Shown here: piece after piece, positions 29,401-39,077 of the stretch
Numbering within the stretch: the first letter of the stretch is position 1
Layout: each line of letters opens with the position of its first letter
Source of the DNA: Branchiostoma floridae
Lineage: Eukaryota > Chordata > Leptocardii > Amphioxiformes > Branchiostomatidae
Length of the DNA stretch: 52,673 bases
Reading direction: 5' to 3'
Assembly: GCF_000003815.2 (NCBI RefSeq)
Contig: NC_049992.1
Span: 1,309,566 to 1,362,238 of the forward strand
Translations under genes and position numbers: made by a program
Notes under the pieces: generated by a model
Database searches by the model: none
The model's input: the letters and a program-made list of their open reading frames with translations, nothing else
Told to the model about the DNA's origin: nothing

Positions 29401-32400
29401 ATGATTCAAATGAGACTTGAGACTTTATAAATTGAATGAATAGCAATGAGGGTTGCATTTATAATGGAACCAAACAACCCGCCATTACAGGAGCGGCCAC
29501 CGGTTATTTTGACCGCGCCCCGGGCCACAGTCTGACCAACAACAACGACCTGATCCTCTGCAACATCGAGCCGGAAGGCTGCGCGCTGAGGTGCCTTCAG
29601 GAGACTAACTTCGACTGCAGGTCGTTCGACTACGGCTCTTCATTTAGGTGAGCAGGACTTACTTTACTGTGACTCAAAACTAAGGGGCCCGACCGTGCCC
29701 CCAAATTAGCCTGACATCGAGCCGAAGGGCTGGGCACTCAGGTGCCTTAAGGAGACAAACTTCGACTGCCGGTCCTTCGACTACGCTTCCTCATGGAGGT
29801 GAGCAGGACTTACTTTACTTTTACTGAGAAATCCAGGGTACCGACCGTGCCCACAAAATAGGCCGACATCGAGCTGGAGGGCTGCGCGCTGAGGTGTCTA
29901 CAGGAGACTAACTTCGACTGCAGGTCGTTCGACTACGGCTCTTCATTTAGGTGAGCAGGACTTTACTTTGACTTATAGTCCAGGGGTCCGACCGTGCCCC
30001 CAAAATAGCCCGACATCGAGTCGGAGGCGCTCTGAGATGCCTTCATGAGACACTCGACTGCAGGTCCTTCGATTATGGCTCTTCATAGAGGTGAGTGGGG
30101 CTTATTACTTTACTCAGACTTAAAACTAAGGGGCCCTGTCGCGCCCCCAAAATAGTCTGACATCATCGAACCGGAGGGCTGCGCGCTCTGAGGTGTCTAC
30201 TGGAGACTAACTTCGACTGCAGGTCCTTCAACTACGGCTCTTCATTTAGGTGAGCAGGACTTATTTTACTTTTTGCTTAGAATTCCAGGAGCCCGGCCAT
30301 GTCCCCTAAATAGCCCGACATCTTGCGCTGCGCTCTGAGATGCCTTCATGAGACACTATTCGACTCAGGTCCTTCGATTATGCCTCTTCATGGAGGTGAG
30401 CAGGACTTACTTTACTTTGACTGAATTATAGTTCAAGGCCCCCGCTATGTCCCAAAAATAGCCCGACTTCGAGCCGGAGGGCTGCGCGCTCATGTTTCTA
30501 CAGAAGAACTGCACGACAAAATTAGCTATCAAAGGTGAACTATTTCGAGTATACTCCGAATCTCATCATGTTTAATGAATTTGGCAATAACAACTTGGGT
30601 CCAATAAAAAAAATATACAAACTCACTGAGCAGAATTAGTCAACTTAATATTTTTATACCCATTTCTATGCTTTTGACTGTTCTGCTCATTTAAACGATT
30701 TGTGACTTCAAATGTAACTATTTAAGTTTTTTTCTTTCTCTCTTTCCCTCAGGTGCTGCTACCTCAGTGCCCAGGACCGGACCACCCAAGCGTCCAGCTA
30801 CCAGGTGACAAGCGGACAGGACTATTACCACTACTTACCGGGTAAGGACGCTCATTGTAGGTATGATGTACGGTTGTGACCCGTATCGTGACCCGTAAGT
30901 GACCCGTATGTGACCCGTACGTGACCCGTATGTAGGGAGGACTACTACCACAACATACCGGGTAAGGACACTATCAATGTTCATTCGAGATGGGTTTATT
31001 TTCATGATCGATCTGTCTTGAAGTGTAGTAAAATGAAATGCACAAATCACAATCTAAGTGGTAATTTCCTGCCCGAGCTTAGTGAACTCCTCACCAATCC
31101 TCCTTAGCACGTTGTCATCAGCTAATCGTCTGATCCACGGAGCCAACCGAATGAAACTATTCACAAAGATTGTATATCTCGTTGCTTGAGTAACTACTTT
31201 TTGGCGTATCTTATTACCTGGATGTGTAACCTTCATCGACGTGACGTGATTTTACTTACTTACTTCCCAGGGAACCGCTGGAGGGACGACGGGCGGTGCG
31301 GCTCGAGCTGGGCGGCTGACCTGGCGAGTCCCGCCGAGTGTGACCCGTACGGAGACTACTGCTGCTCGGGGACACGGTGCCAGCAGGGCACGTGCACCAG
31401 CGGAACGGACTATCGTGAGTATGGAGTATCCTCTCTTACCAGTCTTAGCCTCCACCAGGCCTTCCTGCAGGGTCATGGATCGTATAACTCAGTAACACAT
31501 GTCCATTCATAAAGCAGGTCACGTGTGCCGTGAGTACGGAGTGTCCTTTCTTACCAGGCCTATAGTCTGCACTGGATCATAGAACTCAGTACCTCATCCA
31601 TTCATAAAGCACGTCACATGTACCAGCGGAACAGACTACCGTGAGTACACAGTATCCTTCTTACTAGTCCGAGCCTACACAAGGCCTGGTTACTAGGTTA
31701 TCATGCACTTCGGATCGTAGAATTGGGCACAGGTGTGGGGAGAGGGTCTGTAACTGATGGGTCACCTGTCGTACTTGAAAGTGAAAGTACCTGTTGTACC
31801 GTACAGGTGGGTGGGACAGATATGGAGAGAGGGGTTGTGAAAGTAAAAGTACTGGTTGTTCCCTACAGGTGGATGGGACAGGTGCGGAGAAAGAGTCTGC
31901 AGCTGCACCAGCCACAGCAGGACCATGACGTGTTCGGGCAGGACCATCCGGGAGCTCGACTTCTTCATCCCCAGGAACACCAGGAACCTGTGAGTACAGA
32001 GATTCCGTCACGTGTTTTTGGCATCAGAAACGGGTCAAAGTTTCCGAGTGATTGGTATCAGCCCCCGTCTCGGTTGAGGAATGGTGGATGGGCCCTGGTG
32101 TATATTGACAGATGCACTTGATGCTGGTACCATTCAAATTTTATATGTTATTGGTAATTGGCTTTTAGGCTTTGGCGTGTTACTTAACGCATTAGCATCC
32201 TTAGCAAATAAAGGAATGGTTTTAAGATTATGCAAACTTTGATACTTTCTCTACATTACTGACGCTATATACGTATAGTTATACTACATCATATTGAAAT
32301 TGTTGAAACAATTGATTAATAAATTAAGATTCTATTCTTCTTGACAGAGATCTGAGCTCCAATGTGCTGACAAGTGTCCCCGTATCTGCTCTGGCGAGAC

Positions 32401-35400
32401 TGACGGAACTTCAAACATTGTGAGTGCACGCAGCTTATATGCATATCAAGCTCAATAAACTTAATTCATTTTGTCATAGCTTATACATGTACTGCCTTTT
32501 ATGTCATACCTGTGACGCGAAAACGTTCGATACGGGTGTTCCGGACCGGGCCGTACGTTTCCGTATCGCACAGGTTCGAAAGGCGTATCACACAGGCTCC
32601 ATTCGAATAAATTGCTGTTTCGAGCGGGCCGAATTGGCAATTCGAATACCTGATTCGGACGTTGGAACATTGCTGTTGCATCACTTATTGTTCGAGGGCA
32701 CCAAATTTGTTCAACTTCTGGTGCATTTCGCATCAAAACATAGGTTTTCTCAGGTGGGTATGACATAAATAAAATACAACACGGTGTATTCCGCATCACC
32801 CTCGGTCTCAGCCCTCCCGCGGGTCGGATCACCCTCCGGCCTTCGGCCGTCGTGCGATCTGACCCGCGGTCGGGGCTGATACCTTGGGCGATACGGAATA
32901 CACCGTGTTGTATTCTATATTTACAGAGCAAGACTTATAAACGACTGTTGTTTTCTGCAGGACTCTGAGATCCAACAGGATCGGTTCTCTGCCGTTTGAC
33001 GTATTTGAGGACTTGAACAGCGTACAAACCATGTAAGTCCATCTATGATCTGCTAGAAATATAATTATACATTTATGATATACAATAAGGACAAGTCAGT
33101 TTAAGAGGGAAGCCATCTCACAACTTTAAAGCAATGATGCTTTCATGTCTCTTACATAGACTTATTAAATGACTTCTGTATATCCAGGCACTTGATATAA
33201 TAAGATACAGGCTTCCCAGCACTAATGACCAAAGCTGGAGTCTTATGTCCACAAATTATCTAGTTTATGATATTTGCATACTGAATTATTCACCAGTTAT
33301 GTCAATCCTTCAACAAGATCTCAATACGTACATTTGTTACGTTTCAGAAACCTGCAGAATAACCAGTTCAGTGAACTTGACCTGGGACAGTTCATGGACC
33401 TCCCCACCCTCCGGAACCTGTAAGTAAAGCCCCGGGCCTGGGGTGTCTTCTGTACAACCGTGCTCTAGCCGCCATAGTATTGTTGGCTTGACACTGATGC
33501 AATACAGCTATCAGAAAACCAGTACAAACTGGTACCAACTAAATTACCTATTATACAGTCAGAAAATAGTACATATTAAATGTATCAAGCTAGAGAAATC
33601 AAACCATGAAGCCGGCTTGGAGTCTATCTTCTTCTGGCTTTTGTTGTAAGACGAGTCTTTTCCTACTGTCCATTTAACAGCTGCTAACATGTCTGTTTCC
33701 CTCTCTGCAGGTACATTGACGCCGGCACTAACCTTAAGTCCAGCTAGCTGTGGATCCCTCCCGAACCATGGCGTCTTCTGTTCCTATTAAAACAGCTAAC
33801 ATGTCTGTTTCCTCCGCAGGTACGTCTGAATACCTCTGTACAGGTCCCTACAATAACGCTAACATTTCTTTGCTCTTCTGTGCAGGTACGTTGACGCCGG
33901 TACTGACCTGAAGTTCACCTGGGGGTACCTGCCGGAGGTGTACCCAAACCACGGCGTCTCCTGTCCGTTTAACGACTGCTACAGCCCCTGCGGAGACCCG
34001 CACTACCTTAACGGGCCGGAAGACTGGAGCCGCCTACAGAGGGGTAATGACAATGACAATGACGATGATCTTCATTTGCACGTTCCTACCCAAAGGGGCT
34101 AAATGCAGTAGTTACATGAAACGTTTCTGTGAAGAATTGTTACTGTGTCAGTGGGAGAGACAGGCCAACTAAGGCTATGCTACACTACCAGTACAGCTAT
34201 CGTTTACAAAATAGTCAACTGTGTAATGTTGTGCTATCACTGCGTATCGTTCACGTGTCTCTTCCCTCTTCTTGAAACAAGGTAATGTGGAAATAGTAGT
34301 AAATGCACAAAAAGCGGGCTTTACCAATAGCGATAATGCTTGGTAATGATGGCCTTGGCATCTGATGCTAAAGACAATATCCTTAGTTATCTCTCTCAAT
34401 CTCCCCCTCTCTCTCTAGACAGGGACAGAGAGTTTGATAAAAAGAGATAGATATAGATATATATATATAGAGAGAGAGAGGTGGGTGGATGGAAAGAAGG
34501 AGAGATAAATAGTTGACATCGTATACCCATTGTTTCTCAGATCTGGTTATCAAGAAGCTGTACTTTGATCTTGCCGACCTGTTCTACCTGGTGAGCGACG
34601 CGACGCAGAGCGTCACTATCTACGCACACACCGTGGTGGCGTCAGCCGGCGTCAGGTAAGCGTCACTATCTACGCACACACGGTGGTAGCGTCAGTCGGC
34701 GTCAGGTAAGCGTCACTATCTACGCACACACCGTGGTAGCGTCAGTCGGCGTCAGGTAAGCGTCAATCATGTTGCGATAATCAGTTAATATAAGCTTTGA
34801 TATAAGCTTTAATATAAGCTTTAATATAAGCTTTAATATAAGCTTTAAGTTTGAGTAGGACACCTCTGTGTGCCTTTTTGTGCAACAATAAAAACTTTGC
34901 TTCGGTTGCTCAGCAATATGGGTCTTTATTGTTATACTTCACACTGCAGCTAGGTGTCGCTGTTGCAGTGTGAAAAATGCGGAATCAAACGTGTCTGATT
35001 TTATATCATCTCTCATCACGGTTCAACACTTGAAGCTTCATCACTGATTTTGAATTAAAAATCAGAAAGGCTTCACTCTTTGCTGTACATGAAGAACTTT
35101 GACATCATTATCCGGCATTTCCTCCAGTTTCGACTTTGATCTGACGATCCATACACAGATGTTCTGGACCGGCACCAACGCAGACCTGACCTTTAACCTA
35201 CCCAGCGGCCACCACCACGGTCCCATCATCACTTGCGGCACGCTGGACGACAGTTTCCAGCAGATCAACATCAACGTTGGAGACAGGCTGAAGGTGATGC
35301 AGTTTTGTAATAGATTCTGATACGTTAGATTGTGAACAAAATACGACTTTCTCGGTGAAGTTTGAACTAGTTAACTGTTGACCCTCTACATATAATGGTA

Positions 35401-37026
35401 TCCAAAGTTCAGATATACATCCGTAATAAAGAGCTAGTAGAATCTAGACTTAGTTAGCCCCATCGTCTTCCCTATATCACATTACAAAACTGTGCACATA
35501 AGAGTTCTGGATAATAGAGTTTGTTGGTCAACAGAACGTCATTGATGATCCTTAATTTGAATGAAGACTCAGGGTTTAAAGGTTTGAGCTTTGTTCCAAC
35601 ACAAAGTACACTCACCATGATTTTCGTCGATCTTGTCCACCACGAGTCGCCAGATGTCTGATTCACTGCGCTGACTTTTTCGTTGGAAGGGTGATGACAT
35701 CAGGAGTGGATCAAAAGTGTCGGGAAGACGGAATGCACCACCGTCACTATTCAGTGGGGACTGATTGGCCCTGGTGTAGATTGCCTCCTGACGAACGTCG
35801 TTAAGTTGCTTTCTTCTCTCCATAGATCAACATCGTGACAAACGAGTCGTTCGCGATGCCGTACCCATGTGGCGACACCCGCAGTACCGCTCTGTCCCTC
35901 CAGGCGGACTCAGATCAGATGGCCATCACTGTGCAGTGTGCGCGCCTGCTGGCTCAGGTTTGTTTACTGTTTGTTGTTTACTGTTTATTGTTTATTGCGA
36001 TGCCGTACCCGTGCGGCAACACCTGCAGTACCGCTCTCAGTCTCCAGGCGGACTCAGACCAGATGGCCATTACGGTGCAGTGTGAGCGCCTGCTGGCTCA
36101 GGTTTGTTTGTTGTTTGTTGTTTACTGTTTATTGTTTATCGCGATGCCGTACCCGGGCGGCAACACCTGCAGTACCGCTCTCAGTCTCCAGGCGGACTCA
36201 GACCAGATGGCCATTACGGTGCAGTGTGCGCGCCTGCTGGCTCAGGTTTGTTTACTGTTTGTTGTTTACTGTTTATTGTTTATTGCGATGCCGTACCCGT
36301 GCGGCGACACCCGCAGTACCGCTCTATCCCTCCAGGCGGACTCTGACCAGATGGCCATCACGGTGCAGTGTGAGCGCCTGCTGGCTCAGGTTTGTTTATT
36401 GTTTACTGTTTGTTGTTTACTGTTTGTTATTTATTGTTTATCGCGATGCCGTACCCGTGAGGCGACACCCGCAGCACCGCATATCTCCTCTTTTAGGCCA
36501 CTTTGATTTGATTATATGGATGACATTCGCTGAGAATGTCAAAATCAATGCGAGCGTGCGAATAAAAAAAGTCTGACTCAAACTGAACTTGTAAAGTACA
36601 AGGTAATGATAGAGCTTCAGTTGCCATTATTCATGTTATACATGATAAAACGATTTTTCAAAACTTCAGAGGACTTCAACCTAGCGGAACCCCAGGAGCC
36701 ATCTGATGCGCATGTTTAACAGGGTCCTGAACCATACGATAATCTCTTTGTTGCTATATTCAGTACTTGGAAAACCTTCAGTGACTTTAAATGTATCAAA
36801 TGTTGTTTTTCAAATTTGACAGGATTTCAACCTAGCGGACCTCCGCAGCCAGCCCATGCGGATGGTGGACTGGGTGATCTCGCAGGGGCGCGCGGCGGGA
36901 GACCCGGTACATAGCGAGGCCGTCACGATCAAGTACGAGCTGATGGTAACTGCCCGGGGAGCCCGGTACGTCCCTTACCTGGCGCAGTCCGTCTACTTCA
37001 GTATGCTGGACGACTACTACAGAGAG
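26415..37026 (+). CDS. Secreted PAN x3 / hevein-like / LRR protein, 17 exons, 3' incomplete
   Basis: Exons: 26415-26475, 26938-27091, 27514-27602, 28026-28155, 28818-28936, 29491-29647, 30753-30841, 31271-31414, 31869-31989, 32348-32419, 32961-33032, 33348-33419, 33886-34043, 34541-34655, 35128-35293, 35826-35957, 36823-37026 (2055 nt, 685 residues, no stop). All phases fit. Residues 1-20 are a signal. Three PAN/Apple-like domains follow (~21-101, ~102-184, ~185-266), each with C..C..C..C(R/M)SFDY..CCY. A Cys-rich module RCG..CDPYGDYCCS..C at ~267-314 is hevein/chitin-binding-like. An LRRNT-like cap and three 24-residue LRRs each sit in a 72-nt exon (~315-426). The last ~260 residues (KKLYFDLADLFYLVSDATQS to YVPYLAQSVYFSMLDDYYRE) are unrecognised. 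Likely extracellular recognition. Exon 17 heads a 13-copy array, after which no further exon is seen. Confidence 0.82.
28205..28600 (+). mobile_element. Two tRNA-derived SINE units in tandem
   Basis: First head: B box GAGTTCGATACC at 28254-28266, then GTGCCCTTGGGAAAGGCAGTT and CCAGGTGTAGAAATGGG. A second head begins at 28350 (AGTGGCAGAGTG...GGGTTCCAGTCC) with its own body (GGGGAAGGCACTCTACATGA, CCAGGTGTAAAATTGGG). Lies in intron 4 of the PAN/LRR gene. Confidence 0.75.
28618..28700 (+). mobile_element. tRNA-like SINE head
   Basis: A-box-like GTGCGTAGTCTGTTAAGG and B-box GAGTTCGATTCCGG are spaced as in a tRNA with a long variable arm. The related TGCGTAGTC heads at 47060-47190 and 51435-51545 are inverted. 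Not a clean cloverleaf. Confidence 0.5.
28850..29230 (+). repeat. Exon 5 3'-edge array, 3 copies with GTTT tracts
   Basis: The segment encoding YLSEETRQTMP.SSFVSSTS and SHDYYEFRSG plus the donor is present at 28851-28936, 28992-29078 and 29137-29224. Each is followed by GTTTGTTT repeats and a TGTTTATTCGTG linker. Copies 2 and 3 resemble each other most. Confidence 0.9.
29560..30540 (+). repeat. Exon 6 3'-edge array, about 7 decayed copies
   Basis: The exon end (GAGCCGGAAGGCTGCGCGCT ... TTCGACTAC.GCTCTTCAT, donor AG/GTGAGC) recurs at about 150-bp steps near 29710, 29865, 30010, 30165, 30320 and 30470. The link GCAGGACTTACTTTACT..GACCGTGCCCCCAAA separates copies. Copies carry indels and stops, so only the first (to 29647) is coding. 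Confidence 0.85.
30880..30965 (+). repeat. Decamer repeat and partial exon 7 end copy
   Basis: GTGACCCGTA-type decamers occur about six times in a row (30880-30932). A second copy of the exon 7 end follows (GAGGACTACTACCACAACAT, ACCGGGTAAGGAC) with its donor. Confidence 0.8.
31181..31241 (+). mobile_element. Retroelement relic beside exon 8 acceptor
   Basis: TTGCTTGAGTAACTACTTTT, TTGGCGTATCTTATTACC and TGGATGTGTAACCTTCAT match the elements at 1063-1115 and, inverted, at 45735-45800. Its end lies 30 nt before the exon 8 start. Confidence 0.6.
31400..31890 (+). repeat. Duplicated exon 8 end and exon 9 start
   Basis: The exon 8 end with its donor (CACGTG..CCAGCGGAACGGACTATC/GTGAGTA) recurs near 31510-31545 and 31615-31650. 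The exon 9 start with acceptor (TACAGGTGGGTGGGACAG) occurs at 31800-31835 before the real site at 31868, and a worn copy is near 31725. Both edges of one intron are therefore duplicated. Confidence 0.75.
32502..32765. mobile_element. MITE-like element with TGTCATACC ends
   Basis: The left end is TGTCATACCTG and the right end is CAGGTGGGTATGACA (inverse). The 264-bp interior is rich in TTCGAA-type words and lacks coding potential. No clear target duplication. Confidence 0.55.
32773..32914. mobile_element. Foldback palindrome, 142 bp
   Basis: The outer arms AATACAACACGGTGTATTCC are exactly inverted at 32895-32914. Inner parts (CAGCCC.CCCGCGGGTC, GGCCTTCGGCC centre) also pair with few mismatches, giving a near full-length hairpin. 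It lies 46 nt upstream of the exon 11 start. Confidence 0.85.
33690..33905 (+). repeat. Triplicated acceptor and exon 13 start
   Basis: CTAACATGTCTGTTTCC..GCAG followed by GTACATTGACGCCGGCACT occurs at 33711 (stop after AAGTCCAGC) and in a short form at 33820. The functional acceptor is at 33885. The first two would shift or terminate the protein if used. Confidence 0.8.
34596..34765 (+). repeat. Exon 14 3'-edge array, 3 copies
   Basis: The segment GCGTCACTATCTACGCACAC to GGCGTCAG/GTAA is tandemly present three times with a unit of about 52 bp and very few differences. This is the cleanest case: the repeat unit has exon, donor and nothing else. Confidence 0.92.
34785..34850 (+). repeat. ATATAAGCTTTA short tandem repeat
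   Basis: About five copies of a 12-nt unit TATAAGCTTTAA, each with a HindIII-like palindrome. Simple intronic repeat. Confidence 0.85.
35835..36485 (+). repeat. Exon 16 array, 4 copies plus relic
   Basis: Nearly the whole exon from GCGATGCCGTACCC to CTGGCTCAG and donor GTTTGTTT repeats. The copy ends are near 35957, 36102, 36246 and 36389, and a fifth start at 36444 is broken by a stop. GTTTACTGTTTATTGTTTAT spacers separate copies. Units remain over 90 percent alike by eye, so the expansion is recent. Confidence 0.92.
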
Positions 37027-38082
37027 GTGAGTTTGTTTGTTTGTTTGTTTGTTTGTTTGTTTGTACGAGCTGATGGTAACTTCCAGGGGTGCCCGGTACG
37101 TCCCTTACCTGGCGCAGTCCGTCTACTTCAGCATGCTGGACGACTACTACAGAGAGGTGAGTTTGTTTGTTTGTTTGTTTGTTTGTTTGTACGAGCTGAT
37201 GGTAACTTCCAGGGGTGCCCGGTACGTCCCTTACCTGGCGCAGTCCGTCTACTTCAGCATGCTGGACGACTACTACAGGGAGGTGAGTTTGTTTGTTTGT
37301 TTGTTTGTTTGTTTGTTCGTTTGTTTGTTTGTACGAACTCATGGTAACGTCCCGGGGAGCCCGGTACGTGCCCTACCTGGCGCAGTCTGTCTACTTCAGC
37401 ATGCTGGACGACTACTACAGGGAGGTGAGTTTGTTTGTTTGTTTGTTTGTTTGTTTGTTTGTTTGTTTGTTTGTACGAGCTGATGGTAACTGCCCGGGGT
37501 GCCCGGTACGTGCCCTACCTGGCGCAGTCTGTCTACTGCAGCATGCTGGACGACTACTACAGGGAGGTGAGTTTGTTTGTTTGTTTGTTTGTTTGTACGA
37601 GCTGATGGTAACGGCCAGGGGAGCCCGGTACGTGCCCTACCTGGCGCAGTCTGTCTACTTCAGCATGCTGGACGACTACTACAGAGAGGTGAGTTTGTTT
37701 GTTTGTTTGATTGTTTGTACGAGCTGATGGTAACAGCCCGGGGTGCCCGGTACGTGCCTTACCTGGCGCAGTCTGTCTACTTCAGCATGCTGGACGACTA
37801 CTACAGAGAGGTGAGTTTGTTTGTTTGTTTGATTGTTTGTACGAGCTGCTGGTAACAGCCCGGGGTGCCCGGTACGTGCCTTACCTGGCGCAGTCCGTCT
37901 ACTTCAGCATGCTGGACGACTACTAAAGCGCGGTGGTTTGTTGTTGTTGTTGGTTGGTTGGTTTGTTTGGTACGAGGCGAATGGGTAACGTCCCGGGGGA
38001 GGCGCGGGTACGTTGCCCTACCTGGCGCAGGTCCTTCTACTTCAGCATGCTGGACGACTACTACAGGGAGGTGAGCTTTGTT

Positions 38083-38124
<42 letters not shown>

Positions 38125-38371
38125 TTTGTTTGTTTGTTTGTTTGTACGAGCTGATGGTAACGTCCCGGGGAGCGCGGTACGTGCCCTACCTGGCGCAGTC
38201 TGTCTACTTCAGCATGCTGGACGACTACTACAGAGAGGTGAGTTTGTTTGTTTGTTTGATTGTTTGTACGAGCTGCTGGTAACAGCCCGGGGTGCCCGGT
38301 ACGTGCCTTACCTGGCGCAGTCCGTCTACTTCAGCATGCTGGACGACTACTACAGGGAGGTGAGCTTTGTT

Positions 38372-38407
<36 letters not shown>

Positions 38408-38765
38408 TTTGTTTGTTTGTTTGTTTGTACGAGCTGATGGTAACGTCCCGGGGAGCGCGGTACGTGCCCTACCTGGCGCAGTCCGTCTACTTCAGCATGC
38501 TGGACGACTACTACAGAGAGGTGAGTTTGTTTGTATGTTTGTTTGTGTGTTTGTTTGTTTGTTTGTTTGTACGTACGAGCTGCTGGTAACGGCCAGGGGT
38601 GCCCGGTACGTGCCCTACCTGGCGCAGTCTGTCTACTTCAGCATGCTGGACGACTACTACAGGGAGGTAAGATTTGTGTTTGTCTCTTTGTTTGTTTGTT
38701 TGTTTGTTTGTTTTGTTCAAAGTTTGTACGAGTTTGAAACGGTCAGTGGAACCCGGCACGTGCCC
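36932..38765 (+). repeat. Exon 17 array, about 13 copies plus a decayed 14th
   Basis: The unit is the last ~95 nt of exon 17 (YELMVTARGARYVPYLAQSV, YFSMLDDYYRE), donor GTGAGT and a GTTTG tract; some tracts contain (GT)n. Copy starts are near 36932, 37062, 37187, 37331, 37473, 37596, 37716, 37838, 37970, 38143, 38265, 38428, 38571 and 38727 (decayed). The 9th has indels and a stop at DDY. Cys/Phe/Val/Leu-rich frames between copies are translated GTTT repeats. Confidence 0.95.
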
Positions 38766-38909
38766 TAGTCTGGAGTCCAGCCTTGGTAGATTAATACAGA
38801 GAGTACGTACACATACAATTAAGGCTTTTATGCATCGATGTCCTTGGAGTATTTTCTAGTTAGGAAACGATAATTATGACACTCCACGCTGAACATGTGG
38901 TGTAAATTT

Positions 38910-38915
38910 TTTATT
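38910..38915 (-). promoter_or_regulatory. Candidate poly(A) signal of FREP1
   Basis: AATAAA on the minus strand about 165 nt after the FREP1 stop. A similar signal lies beyond FREP2 at 42022-42027. Confidence 0.45.
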
Positions 38916-39077
38916 GGACTTGACAACGTTAACGTCTTTGATATTTACCAACCACGCTACAAGAGAACGGATGTATGGGGAATGGTTACTATAAAAAAGT
39001 TGTATCAACAATAGCTGCTAAGTCACAGGTAGGGATAGTAAATGTTAATATTTGTGTGAGAACTCGTATCTATTGAG

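Noticed and set aside
31054-31236. 60-codon minus-strand frame
   Set aside because: It overlaps a dispersed retroelement relic next to exon 8; no gene structure.
35867-36576. 220-235 codon frames over the exon 16 array
   Set aside because: Read-through of four exon copies and spacers. Copies have their own donors, and other frames over the same DNA are equally open because the unit is repetitive.
36998-38859. Open frames rich in VCLFVCLFV or NKQTNKQTNKQ
   Set aside because: They are GTTT/GT repeat translations joining exon copies, seen in every frame and both strands. The real coding piece ends at the first donor.
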